DNA of 64,000 nucleotides from Takifugu bimaculatus (lineage: Eukaryota; Chordata; Actinopteri; Tetraodontiformes; Tetraodontidae): assembly GCA_004026145.2 (NCBI GenBank), contig CP034996.1, positions 14,375,641 through 14,439,640 on the forward strand, written 5' to 3'. Every line of letters begins with the position of its first letter. Position 1 is the first letter of the stretch. Below are positions 47,901 through 59,628 of this stretch, one piece after another. The position numbers were made by a program, and so were the translations under genes. A model generated the notes under the pieces. The model had not been told where the DNA came from. It made no database searches and was given only the letters and a program-made list of their open reading frames with translations.

Positions 47901-50900
47901 CTCCATTTTTCAGATGTACAGTGGATCTTGAGCGAGTGTTGACAACACTGGAGGACCAGGAGCTGAAAGAGAATGTTGAGGTGATGAGGAACCTGCAAGA
48001 AGTCATCTTGGAGCTCAAGGTCAGCACATGCCTGTGATGATAAATGTTAAACGTTGTGTAATTATCTCACAGTGTTTCCTCATTTGTGTGGTTTAAGAGC
48101 GAAAGTACCGGCATTGCATGCCTCCATCGACGCTTTATCTGCCGGAGAGGATGGACCTGAGGCGTCTGGGAACGGCAGTAGAAATGCAGCAAATGAGGCT
48201 TCATCGGTACGTTGTTGTTATTTTTATTACTGATGTTAAACAACTACTCGATTAATGGGAGCAAATGTTTGTCCTACCTCTAATTCAGGGTGTTGCCACG
48301 ACTGCCAGTAAGGATTCCCCCGAAGCCTTCACCACCCTCCATGCGCTGAGGCAGGCCCAGCTCTCCAAAGAGCTGATTGAGCTGAATAAAGTTTTGGGGC
48401 TAAAAGAAGCATTTATGAAGAAAATGTGTCAGAATGACAGCCAGCTGGAGCCAATGCAGTCAGAGCACCAGGTAGCATAATTTCATTTATGTGATCTGTT
48501 TTTATTTTGGTTTTGTTGTCTGGAGCCATATTTACTAATCCAGGGTTACCAGGAGGGTGACTATACAGATGATGCACATTTTAATAAAAGATCTTTTGGT
48601 TCCACAGAAAAATGTTCAGACTCTACAGACAGCAGTGGATTCACTCCAGAAGGAGAAAGACGAGCTGGTTTTGGCCCTTCAGTCTGCAAAGAAAGACACC
48701 AACCAGGCCAAGTATGCCTGTAGTGTAGCTTTGATAGACTTTAGTCCTGGTGTTAAACTTCTCGCTGTGTTTGACCTGCTTTTAGGCTGAGCGAACAGCG
48801 GAGGAAGAGACTGCAGGAACTTGAGGGCCAGCTTGGTGACATGAAGAAGAAACTTCTCGAGCAGTCCAAACTGCTGAAAGTCAAAGAGTCCTCTGTTCAG
48901 AAAGTTAGCAAACTCGTGCAGGAAATACAGGTGACGACAGATTCTTTGACTTGGCTTGATGAATATGAGCACGTTAAGATGAACCACAGTATTTGAGCTG
49001 GTGAACCTTTAACATCCGTTGGAGGTTTTTCTTCTGCACATCCTCACGCCGATGGACAGTATTAATTTTTGTGGCGCAGTAATGTGACGGTAATAACATT
49101 CTGTCACAGGCGATGAAGACTCAGCGTACGCAGCTGATGAGGCAGATGAGGGAGGACTCTGAGAAATTCAGAAACTGGAAGAGCAAGAAGGACAAAGAGG
49201 TGCTGCAGCTGAAGGAGAAGGTACGTGAACACTCTGGGTCTTCGTTTTTTAAGATGAATAACCATAAATGCACTTTGTAGTGCATTCCAAATGTATTTCC
49301 TCGACATCTAATTAAGCCCCTTTGGCCTCTGACACCCATAAACACTTATTTATTCAACAGGATCGCAAACGACAGTACGAGCTGTTGAAACTCGAGAGAG
49401 ACTTTGAGAAACAGGCCAACGTTCTGCGCCGTAAAACAGAGGAGGTAAGTCCTCAGGGCCATCTCTATGTCTGTTATATGATCTAGGAAATAAGCATATT
49501 ATTGGACTGTAGGAGTTATTGGTGTATTTCTCCCTACAGGCTGCAGCTGCAAACAAACGGCTGAAAGATGCTTTACAGAAGAGAAGTGAAGTGGCGGAGA
49601 AACGCAAAGATCTTCAGAACAGAGGGATGGAAGGAGCCGCTGCAAGAATTAAGGTGTGACAGGTTTGGTTTGTTGGTGTGGATGTGCAGTTATAGACCTC
49701 ATCTAGTATAAATAAAAACTCTGCTTAAAAGTAACATGCTTACTAATTTATTGAGCAGAGAAAGTGTGTTGTTGTTTAAAGTCTTTGTCTATAAAATGCA
49801 GACATGGGTTCTGAATGAAGTGGAGGTGATGGTGAGCACAGAAGAGGCCCGGCGCCACCTCAATGACCTGCTGGAGGACAGAAAGGTGTTGGCCCAGGAG
49901 ATTAACCACCTCAAACAGCAGATGGAGGCAGGCGGTCGTCCTGCTTCCAAAATCAGGGTGAGAATGAAAATTCCCTTCAGCACAGCCCTGTGTGAGAGAA
50001 CTCTCCCCACAGACTGAGTGACAGTTAGAAATGAAATGTTTTAAAAGGGTTGATTATCTAGTTGCTGGTGTCTCTGCACAGCGTCGGACTCTGATCATCT
50101 CTGAACTGGAGAACCAGGGGGCGCTGGAAACCCCTCTGAACAAACAGGTGGAGAACCTGGAGACGGAGATCGGCCTCAGGTGAGAGACAGAGCAGCTTTG
50201 CCTCTTTAAGTTAGAGTGGAGAGGAGACAAACGTTTCAACAGCCCAGTGAGTCGGAGGTGGTGATCAAACAGTCTCTTACAGGAACGCACAGATCGCTGA
50301 CCTTCAACAGAAAGTCCTCGCCGCTGACAGCGAGGGCCGTCTCAAACAGCGCATTGATGGAATCACAAGCATCGTGGAGGCAAAGTGTGCTCTGAAGCTC
50401 CTGATGGCTGAGGTAGGGAAATATGCTCAGGACAAATATCCATTTTATAGTGGTTACATTAGTAAATATAGATCACGTGTTTTTAAAAAACCTCACATTT
50501 TCACCTGTTCAGCTGGTGTCGGCTAAAACGGCTAATGCCAAACTGGAGAGTGAAGTCAAGCAGGAGAAAGGGAACACACAAGACCTGAGGAAGATGCTGG
50601 CGGATGAGAGAAATGTGATGTCAACCATGGACATGGAGCACCAGCAGCAGTTAGTGGAGCTGGAGCAGGGGCACCAAGAGAAGGTGCCAATTACATTTAC
50701 CGTATTCTCCTGGAATTTTTACTGCAATTGACGCCTACTTGTAAAATCATGATTGTAATATTTATGTGTCCTGTATAGGTGCTTTACCTCCTCAACCAGC
50801 TGCAGAATAAATCCATTTGTGAGTCTTCAGAGAAACAAACCCAGAAAGATGAAGACAGAGAGAGAGCAAATGAACAGGAGCTTCTGCAGCGTCTCAAACT

Positions 50901-52304
50901 TCAGGAAGAAGAACTTCAACAACTGAGAGAACAGAGCCAGAAACTGGTGGAGCAGAATGAACAGTACAAACAGGTACCTGGATAAGGATGGTGCGGCACT
51001 AATGGATCCAGCTCTCGTGATGTTCCTAGAGTTCATTTGGAATCGATTTTGTTGTCTTTCACACAGAAGTTTTCATGGCTTCAGATGGCAAGTGCCAAGA
51101 AAGTCCTCACGCCCACGTTAAGCACAGAAAACGCCATGGATGACTCATTTGAGTACCTTCCCCCAAAGGTGAGTTTACTGGCAACGTAACTCAGAACTTT
51201 CTTTCTCCAATTATGTGCTCAATGTTTGTTGTCTTCTACTGATGGAAGCCTAAAGGAAAGCGCTTCACCACAGCCAAGGCGCCACAGAATACCACCATCA
51301 ACATGGAGGAGCTCATGTCCCCGAGCGAGGAGGAGAGCGAAGAGGAAGAGGACGAGTGGCGTCCCGAAAAACCCGAGAAAGGTCGCCGAGTGTCAAAGAA
51401 GGCAAAATCAACTGGGGTGAGCAGATCCGCTCTGTGCGGTCACTACACGGGGACAACAGATGAGGACAGCTCTGATCCACTTTAAGTAGATCTACTATCA
51501 CGCGTCCTGAGACCTGTTGTTAAATGTTAAGAAGGCCCAGCGGGTTGCACTGTTGTGGCCCATGTGACCGCCGCAGTGCTGCTTCCGCGGGTCAGCTTAG
51601 ATGGATCCGCCTCTGTCACCAGCTGCATCATCTGTCACCACGGTAACCTCTCCTCTCTCTAGTGCGTGTGCAAAGGTCGCTGCAGCAACAAGCAGTGCAG
51701 ATGCCGCAAAGGAAAGATGTCGTGCGGCGAGAACTGCCAGTGTGACCACGAGAAGTGTCGAAATATGGACCACCAAGCGCCCGCTGGGGTAACGAATCAA
51801 AGTCTTCGGAACGTGGGAACCGGAAGGACTTTTTCTGACCCACGATCTTAAAACCTGCACTTTAAATTTTGGGTCATTGCGTTGCTGACCAGTCAGCTGC
51901 TTCTTTTCAGGATGCAAGTCAGGCGGAAAGCCTTTCCAGAGACTCCACTTCTCTTCAGGATCAACCGTCCGTCAGCCCTGACAACACCACCTTCTTCAAG
52001 CCACCCTCGTGCACACCCACTAAAAAGGTACATTAGTCTCACTACTGCGTTCACCACTGGACTCTCGTACAACTACTGACGCGAATCCTTCCGACTGTAG
52101 GTGTTAAAAGAAATTGAAGACATGGGGCACAATGCTGTAGACCTGAAGCTGGTCAGGAAGCCCAGCTTTACAGAGGAGGAGGAGGAGGATGATGATGAGG
52201 AGGAGAGAACTACAGTGAGCTTCCTGAAGAAGAAGAAAAGGATCTTGACAAGTTTTCAGAACAGTTTTTTCTCTGGCTGCACTCCCATCAGAGAGGAATC
52301 TTAA
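44939..52304 (+). CDS. kif4a: Chromosome-associated kinesin KIF4A, 29 coding exons, two apparent frameshifts
   Basis: Plus-end motor of mitotic chromosomes and the spindle midzone. Exons: 44939-45061, 45203-45317, 45440-45631, 45736-45822, 46143-46309, 46504-46598, 46721-46840, 47058-47233, 47376-47437, 47510-47642, 47719-47777, 47914-48019, 48098-48206, 48289-48471, 48608-48711, 48786-48930, 49110-49220, 49361-49444, 49540-49653, 49802-49957, 50082-50179, 50283-50412, 50513-50683, 50779-50973, 51067-51168, 51249-51416, 51663-51788, 51911-52027, 52101-52304. About 1249 residues if the frame holds (human 1232). Motor domain at the N-terminus: P-loop GQTGSGKT at 89-96, switch I SSRSH near 209-213, switch II DLAGSE near 240-245. 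A long coiled coil follows, then a Cys-rich iron-sulfur-binding region (about 1102-1135) and the end SFFSGC-like. Exons 3 and 13 are each one base too long, breaking the frame in this sequence. Confidence 0.93.
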
Positions 52305-52569
52305 TGTAGTACCTGTTTTAGTCTTTTTAATGTAACTGAGCCCTTCTGTAACCTGAAAGTAGCTGTTGATTCTAAAACCTTTAGTCTTTTGTAGAAGCAA
52401 CAACTCAAATGGATACGGTCCTTCATGGAAAGGCTGAAAGGCTAAAAGGTTCCTGAAATGTAGTTCAGATTTTTCCAAAAATCAGCTTAATCTGCGAGTT
52501 GTCACTGACATTTGTCTCGTTCACAGCATCAAAACAGTTTTTAGGTGGAACCTTCATGTTTCTCATCTG

Positions 52570-52575
52570 AATAAA
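52570..52575 (+). terminator. kif4a: Poly(A) signal AATAAA of kif4a
   Basis: AATAAA 266 bp after the stop, followed within 20-40 bp by a GT-rich stretch (tgttgttttt...tgtctgtggc). This gives a short 3' UTR. Confidence 0.7.
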
Positions 52576-55295
52576 AGTCTCTCGAATGTTGTTTTTAACG
52601 ATGTCTGTGGCCTCACCCCTGTAATATAATTTATTTAGTTTTTGGTCTAGAGGTTTCCTTGTTTCAAAGGCAGAAAATTCTGCATTTGACTATTATAACA
52701 CTGATAAATAAACTAATTGACTAAACGATGCAGCCTTTTTTCCTTGTTATTGCAGTTAAATGGCCAAAAAGATTTGAAATGCTAATTTTTAAGGCGACGG
52801 AAGGGTTTCAGGTGTGATTTGTCACATAAACCTTCAGGGTGATGTTTGTAAGTCGAGTTTGTGGAGTAGAGTTGTTAGTTGGGGACTTTACTACTGTTTT
52901 CATACCGGTGACGGTAATAACTAATGTGTTCTAGTCATTCATTAAAACTGTCCCAGTTCTGTGGCTGCCTTCAGCTGTAGACTGTTAACATCTAGGATAT
53001 TGTCTTTAGCCATCATCCTTTATTGCTTGGGTTGTAATCTTTTGCATGGCATCAGATTTCTGGTTATTTATATAAAACCACAACTGCACGATTAGGAGCC
53101 AAAAAGCTGCAGATTTAAATAAAACTGATCACATTAAAAATGGAAGTATGTTACATAAAACGTACTTCCATTTTTAATTAAGCTAATATTCATGGGTCTT
53201 TCTGACAACTTCAGTTGTGTCATAAAGTTCCAAAAGAAAAGCAAAGAGATTAAACAATGCATAAGTGACTTATTACAAATCGAATATGAGAGCAGGTCAG
53301 GCAGACACACCCAGGTTGGAAGATGTTATCGGTCCCTCTCTGGCCTGTAGGAAATGGGATATGAAGAATCACTTCACTGCAGAATAAAATCATCTAAGAA
53401 GTCTACATCTACTGCAGATAACTGAAGAAGTTCAACAAAGTAGGTCAGAATTTTAAAGGAATTTGTAGCTTGAACTCGACTTGCGGTCTCCTGCTGTAGT
53501 GCAGTGCATCCTTTAGCCAGTAGAGGGCAGTCAGGGCTCATCAGAGCAGGAAGGAGCCCCATTATTCGTCCCCTGAAGTCAGGCCACTAATGAGACGGGA
53601 AAGGTCACCTCAGGATCCAGGCGATTATGCTTCTGAGCACAGTCAGACAAGAGTCATTAAATGGATGAGTAACGGAGGTTTTGTCTCTGTTTATTTTCCG
53701 ATCACCTTCAGAGGGATCACAGGTTACAGCTGACAGACACCGTGTGATACTCAAGATACTGAGGACATCTGATGTAAAGAAAGAAGAAAAATGTTAGTGC
53801 AAATTGTACTAAACTGTCTATGTTGGGCACATTTTCACCTTTCAACTTTTCAATTACAAGTCTGAATGTGGCTCCTGACCTGCTTTAGATGTTGCTAAAC
53901 TACAAGTGCAGCACAATAAACACTCAGCAGCAGCTACACCTGATGGACACTAGGTACCATCACAAAGTCAAATCAGGAAAAATAGATGTGTGACACCAAG
54001 CTGAGCATGAAAATATATGTTCAACCTCAACTGTTTTCATAAAAAAGGTTATTTGAGCTGAAACAATGACTTGAGTGCTTTTAAGAAGGATTCTTTTTTA
54101 AAAATGGCTCCAAATTCATCCATCATGTGTTCAGGGGAGACGGGCCTGAGCTGTGGATGGTGAAGCTCGACTCCTGCTGGAGTTTGATGGGTAGAGGGTG
54201 AAAAGGTGACGGTGCCACACCTAAAGAGAACAAATAGGAAAGCCAGAGGAGGAGTAAACAGCCGCAGCACTAAGGAATGAGGAGAGGCCCGTATCGTGGC
54301 AGTCACATGTGCTCCGAGCGTCTCACCATTGCCCCCCTGGACTCACCAGCCTCAAAAATGGCATCTGGGCAACAACATGCAGAGTGTTTCCACCCAAACT
54401 GGCCAAATGTCTAACAGCTGAAAGATCTGTGTTGATTTTTATGATATATCATTTAAAAAATGGGTAGAAAATGGCTAACTATAAAGAAAAATTTAAAATG
54501 TGTGTTGCTGACAGTCTAAATGTCCAGCAAACATGGCTCATACAGCATTCGGATACTCAAAACCGAAAAAGTGTGCTTTCCTCTTCAGATGATTCTTTCT
54601 AATAAAATATATTTTTAATAAAGAGTTACATGAAGCTGAGTTAAATAAATGTGAGAGCTCAGCAGCAAATTTTCACTCCTCCTCTGCCTCTGTTTTTTTT
54701 TAATGCTCCTGATGGAGCAAAGGTCACAACAACACTGCTGATTTTTTACTTTTTCTTCTCTTGATAATCTTGTTTTACGCCACAGATTCCTGCTTACATT
54801 CAAACCCTCAGTCATTCTAATGTATTACAAGCTGTGACAAACTAACCTGTTAAACACCATCGACATGTTATTGCTTTGTTTTTACACTGCAAAACAATTT
54901 ATGACGGCAACATTACTGAAAGCGTGATGCAACAAACAGTTTTGTAATTAGAAGAAAATCTACATGAAAATAACTCTAATTCTATAAATGAGGCTCATTT
55001 ATTCCTTCTTATGCCCTCAGCTGAGACTGGTGCCCAGCATGTGATCGTGTCAGGCTCAGCAGGTAGATGTGGTTATCTGCAGAAGGAATTATGACCCGAG
55101 CTGCCGCTGACTCAAAGGACACTGCATTTATCTGTTAGATTAATGTTGCGCACGTATACCTGCCGCATGAAGACACTGGACTCTGCACTCGGGCAGACTT
55201 CAGATAAGATAGTCAGAGTTTATGAATAAGAGAGGAGGAAGACAGAGTAAGACAAAATATTTATCACCTCTGATGCGTTTATTAACCATCTTCAA
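52576..55295. other. Intergenic, no gene seen
   Basis: AT-rich sequence with only short unsupported open frames. It holds the hairpin at 53133-53178. Confidence 0.45.
53133..53178. repeat. Perfect inverted repeat, 16-bp arms with 14-base loop
   Basis: Left arm 53133-53148 (attaaaaatggaagta) and right arm 53163-53178 (tacttccatttttaat) are exact reverse complements around a 14-base loop. It could be the remains of a small MITE or a chance hairpin; no target duplication was seen at its edges. Confidence 0.8.
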
Positions 55296-55372
55296 GTGTG
55301 TGTGTGTGTGCGTGTGTGTGTGTGTGTGGGTGTGTGTGCGTGTGTGTGCGTGTGTGTGCGTGTGTGTGCGTG

Positions 55373-55417
<45 letters not shown>
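55296..55417. repeat. TG/CG dinucleotide microsatellite
   Basis: About 120 bp of (TG)n with regularly spaced GC interruptions (tgtgtgcg units in the middle), then a pure (TG) run. Alternating purine-pyrimidine tracts of this kind favour Z-DNA. Open frames with Cys-Val repeats across it are artefacts. Confidence 0.97.
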
Positions 55418-55420
<3 letters not shown>

Positions 55421-56199
55421 CTCTCCTATATGGTTACAGCAACAAATAATAAACCAGTGATTCTAAAAATGAGAGTAGAAAAATCTCATGTTTGGTTGAT
55501 ATAAAAACCTGTAACACCTCTTTTTTCTCTCCCTCACGAGCGAGAGGAAACATCAGATAAGACAAATCCAGGCGTATAAAAGTAGATTAAAAGAGAGAGA
55601 GAATTAGATGTCATTATCCAGCACATTATCACCTGCACTTTGGGGCACATGAGTCATTTTATAGTTGCCCAAAGGTTAAAGAATGACTAAGATTTACCAT
55701 CCAGCATCGCTTATTTTCCCGCCTTATGCTGTATTTTCTTTTAAGTTTTTTCCTCTGGAACCTTCAGTTAGGAGTTCTGGCTGCTCCTTCAATCCCTGAG
55801 AACAGTTCAGGCTCTTCTGCCTGCAGTCCTGAGTCTCCACAGCCCAGTGAAGGTGCTCAAAGGTGTGTTTCCGCCTAATAATAAGCGTGCGTTCACATCT
55901 CACTACATGGAGCCACAGCTCTTGTAATGATCCATTTATGACTGAAAGGCAGAATTACAGGGAGCGGCTCTCTTTTTGACCTTATCTTGGACACTTTTAA
56001 TTATGTCTTTTGCCATTTTAGGCTAAAATAAAGTGGGAAAAGGCCTTCTAAAGCGTTATTGATCACATTTCCTGCGGCCAGCAGGAGGCGATCCCTTGAA
56101 TACATATTTAGTGCAGGGGACACAATAGCCATGTTCTTGGCCCTACCCTCTGTGGAATCAGGATGTAGTGCTGAGGGGCAGGGCGTCAGGCCTGTTAAA

Positions 56200-56488
56200 T
56201 ATTGACTGCAAGTGTAATAATTAACCCTCCAACCTTCCTGATCCCTTAAACTGGCTGCCCTGCCTCGCTGCCATTGCCCGTCCGTCACATCAAAAACGCG
56301 TCCGTTTTCCTGAGCTGTCAGTCTCCTCGTCTCTGCGGCGTCACCCGGCTCTTCCTCGCCCCGGACGTCCCGGCCTCGCTCTCCGCCTCTGCCGTGACAC
56401 CCCCCACCTCGCCCATGCTGCTCCGCGACCCCGTGCTGCTCCGCCAACTTTGTGGCCTCGTCTGTTGAAAGCGTCCGAGCACGGAGAG
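56200..56488 (+). other. GC-rich block ending in a consensus splice donor; possible first exon of an unidentified transcript
   Basis: From about 56250 to 56488 the sequence is GC- and CpG-rich, unlike its AT-rich flanks, and it ends at CGGAGAG|GTGAGTGA, an excellent 5' splice site. The only forward frame (56274-56468, 64 codons) is closed before the donor and is not recognised. It could be the first exon of a non-coding RNA or an isolated CpG island. AATAAA occurs downstream at about 57487. Confidence 0.25.
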
Positions 56489-57305
56489 GTGAGTGACTGA
56501 AAAGCTGCAACCAGATTATTCATCTCTTAATTTTATTTTATTTTATTTTTAAAAAAGCTTGTTTCAGACGCCTGTTATAGATAAAAACAAATGCTGTTTT
56601 CCACAGTTTAATATGTAGTTCTGCCAGTTTTTCAGGAACTTTGGTTGGGGCAATAATCTACCTCTTGTGATGAATTAATGATTGTCTGATGTTGTGTTTA
56701 GTGAAATAAAAGCAGTCCAGTAAAACATATATGGTGTAGGAAGACGGCTGACCACGAGCAACAGACTGCGCTGTAAAATCAGGCACAAACAGACTGAAAA
56801 CAGGCATATACGTGATATTCCAGACGTTTAGCGAGGATGGTGACAGGCGCTGGCGAGCAGGAAATGCTGGACCTGCAGGTACAGAGGTCAGGCACACCCA
56901 GATATTCCCCTACTGAAAGGTGGCCTCATGTTGACAGCTGCCATAAAATCTGTGTTATCTACACAGGCCTTGGCCCTTTGGCCAAGCTGTTGGAGTGTGA
57001 GCAATGATGCCGTTTACTCCGGGCAATAAAACAGGGAGGAGGAAATTGTCGGGTCACAAGACTCCGTCCTGGTGCGACGTAGCTGCCAGACGTAGCTGCT
57101 TTGGCGTTATTCCTCTTTCATACCGACTTGCGCAAATCTCCGAAACCTCCGTGAAGGCCGCCTCATCGGAACTGAAGGTAGTGTCGGTCCTGAGTCTTCT
57201 GGTGTGCGCTGGATGTAACAGCAACTCCATGTGGAAGCTGTATGTGAGTTCCAGTGGAAGTGCTGTTACCTGCAGAGACCCACCGGACACATCGTGACCA
57301 TCCCT

Positions 57306-57306
<1 letters not shown>
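56489..57306. other. Intergenic, no gene seen
   Basis: No supported coding sequence; a 97-codon open frame at 57004-57297 has no recognisable features. Confidence 0.4.

Positions 57307-57340
<34 letters not shown>
57307..57340. repeat. CA dinucleotide microsatellite
   Basis: A pure (CA)17 run. Confidence 0.97.
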
Positions 57341-57344
<4 letters not shown>

Positions 57345-58143
57345 CAGCTCCACTTGGGACGTGAGGTGATGACCTATGAATTGACAGCCAGTAACTGGAG
57401 CCTCTGCCTGTCAGTTCTGTAGGCCACTGCTACATTTGTCCCCTTGACCTGCAGAAGCTTGTGGATCTGCTGGCGTCTCCCCCAGCAAATAAAGACTTGC
57501 TTTGTGCTTGCTGCAACAATGAGACGCCTCAGGAGAAATATCGACCATCTGCTTGAGACCCAATAAAAATGCAGCTTGACACCTAATTATTTTACTGAAC
57601 TATGCTTTGTAATTGTCAACTTAATGGATTTTTTTTTGATGGTGTAATAAAGTGCGTTGCCGTAAACCAACGTTTGTCTGTCGCCATGTTTGCACTTCAT
57701 ACTATTGAGGATTCAACAATTTGTTCAAAGTTTTTTTGGACTTTTTATTTTTAGTTTATTGAGGATAAACGGATCGGTGTGTGTTGAGGCTGATGCACCT
57801 CAGGACTACGGCAATAAACTGGAAGCTCTCGGAGTTGGTCTGCTTGTGTCTTTTCTCCTTAATTTAAGCTCTCAGTGTTTTAGCTCTGCACACCACCACA
57901 GTGGATTTGAAAAAAAACTCAAGACTTTTAGGTGCACAATTTCATTTTTAGTTTCATATTATTTAAATCCAAAACAGCCACATGGTGTAGAAATCATCTT
58001 TTTAAGGAAGGTGGGTGCACTCTTTCATGACCAGGTATGTGTTATTCCTTCATAATGTCAGCAACGACAGGCAGATAAAAGGTCTAGAGTTCATTTTGAA
58101 TTCACAATATTTGTGTTCGTAATCTGGTGAGTCGCCTCTTAAT
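57341..58143. other. Intergenic, no gene seen
   Basis: One open frame of 121 codons (57690-58055) is rich in Phe/Leu/Ser and has no recognisable domain; nothing else supported. Confidence 0.4.
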
Positions 58144-58470
58144 ATGAAGTCCAAAGTCATTGTCACTATCAGTGAAGCAAGCAGTCGTTAGGGTAAAGGA
58201 TGAAAACAAACCCATCAGAGAGATAGTAAAGACATTAGGTGTGGCCAAATATGTTATCTGCTACATTAGTAGAAAGGAAGAAGGCACAGGTGAGCTGAGC
58301 AGTGCCCAAAGGCCGGGTTGTGGTCACAGGTGTGGTCTTGGACAATCTGTTCCAGGAGGTCAAAGTTTATAATTAGCAGAAGATTTCACCAGCAGGAATA
58401 CATAGGGTTCACCAATAACAGGAAGTTTGTTGGAAAATGAATCTAAAGGAGTCTGTGACATTCTCAAATG
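58144..58470 (+). mobile_element. Decayed Tc1-like transposon, transposase N-terminal fragment
   Basis: ATG AAG TCC AAA at 58144 is the usual start of a teleost Tc1 transposase. After a frameshift the frame reads SVKQAVVRVKDENKPIREI and KTLGVAKYVI, the helix-turn-helix DNA-binding region, then RKEEGTGELSSAQRPG, the linker. Later fragments (RRFHQQEYIGFTNNRKF) match the middle of the protein. The catalytic DDE part is missing, so it is inactive. It is a different subfamily from the minus-strand relic at 18085-18690. Confidence 0.8.
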
Positions 58471-58599
58471 CCCAAAGAACTGGCAGTATCTCAAGACCGC
58501 TGCAGTACAGAACCCAGTGTTGGGTTGGGATGTTTATGGGTTCAAAAGTTCAGGCAGTCATGAATTTAAGCAGCTCATGGCTGCCTTAGAGGAAAGGAA

Positions 58600-58776
58600 C
58601 AGGCCCTTGAGGGTTATCAATTCAAATCCCAGAACGGGTCAAGGGCTGGTGTGCCCCCGGGCAAAGCACATCATTCCCATCACTCTGTGGAGGCAGCAAA
58701 GTGCTGCCCACTGTTCCTGAGCCTGGGTTGTGTGTTTGTTCACTACTGGTGTGCAAAGAATGGGTTACTATCACTA

Positions 58777-58778
<2 letters not shown>
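58600..58778 (+). mobile_element. tRNA-type SINE fragment
   Basis: Begins with a degenerate box-B-like word (ggttatcaattcaaatccc) and continues with phrases of a common fish SINE: ccgggcaaagcacatcattccc, ctgcccactgttcctgagc, tgtgtttgttcactactggtgtgcaaagaatgggtta. The usual tail has been replaced by a (TG) microsatellite that starts right after it. The family name is uncertain; the resemblance is from memory. Confidence 0.55.

Positions 58779-58816
<38 letters not shown>
58779..58816. repeat. TG dinucleotide microsatellite at SINE 3' end
   Basis: A pure (TG)19 run abutting the SINE fragment. Confidence 0.95.
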
Positions 58817-58817
<1 letters not shown>

Positions 58818-59628
58818 AAACATTTTGAATTCTACTGAATAGAAAAGTATGTGATCAGGTGAAACACTGCAGAGACCACGGTGCACCTTAAACCTGAAAT
58901 TCGTGAAGTGTAACGGGAGAAAGGCTTCCGGGTTAAGGCCCAACAGCACCACCTATTGGCGCAAAGAGAACTGCAGTTGGAACACCACCTGAACCAATCG
59001 GCACCGCTAGCAATATGATCAAAGAGATAGGACGGTCGAAGGCTCTGAAACTTCTTGACTGGTCCCAGGGGTTTTGATCACAAAGCAGCCTATTATACTA
59101 TATAACCTTGCATTACTTCTGTACTGTACCGCTTGTATCATTTAACCTCAACCTAAAGATTACTAACTGTACCTACAGTATCGTTAAACCTAAATCTTTT
59201 GCTTCCCCGCCGCAGAATTTTGAATAACACCAGAAGGTATTTGCGTTGGATGAGAGATCCCATTTAGAGCAGCTTAAGCCTTTTGGGGACCAAAATAATC
59301 GATAGTTTATTGGTAACCTTTCGTCACGCTGAGTTAAACGAAGACGGAAATGCAGAGACGGGAATCATCCCGTACGAAACGCGACCTCTCTTCACCAAAA
59401 AAGGCGTTTAAAGAAGTATTATCGCTAAAGAGGATAAAAGCGAGTTAGATAAACGCACGATTGGTTGTTTATAACTAGCCGAATGAATATAACTAGAAAA
59501 TAGATAAAGAACTGCAGTACATTTGAGATTTCTTATGGGGACATCTTGTGGTGAAATATCGGAACAGCACTTCCTGTGTCGCAGAGAACGCGCTAAAACA
59601 ATTCCGGTTTGTGGGCAGCAGTAGCAGC
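58817..59628. other. adss2 upstream region
   Basis: No gene recognised. The stretch nearest the start includes the adss2 5' UTR. No TATA box was identified. Codons upstream of 59629 are open to about 59548 but contain no in-frame ATG. Confidence 0.4.

Noticed and set aside
56001..56510. A 169-codon minus-strand open frame
   Set aside because: Arg/Gly-rich because of the GC-rich block it crosses; no domain and no splice context.
57690..58055. A 121-codon forward open frame with hydrophobic stretches
   Set aside because: AT-rich sequence naturally yields Phe/Leu; no recognisable domain or start context.
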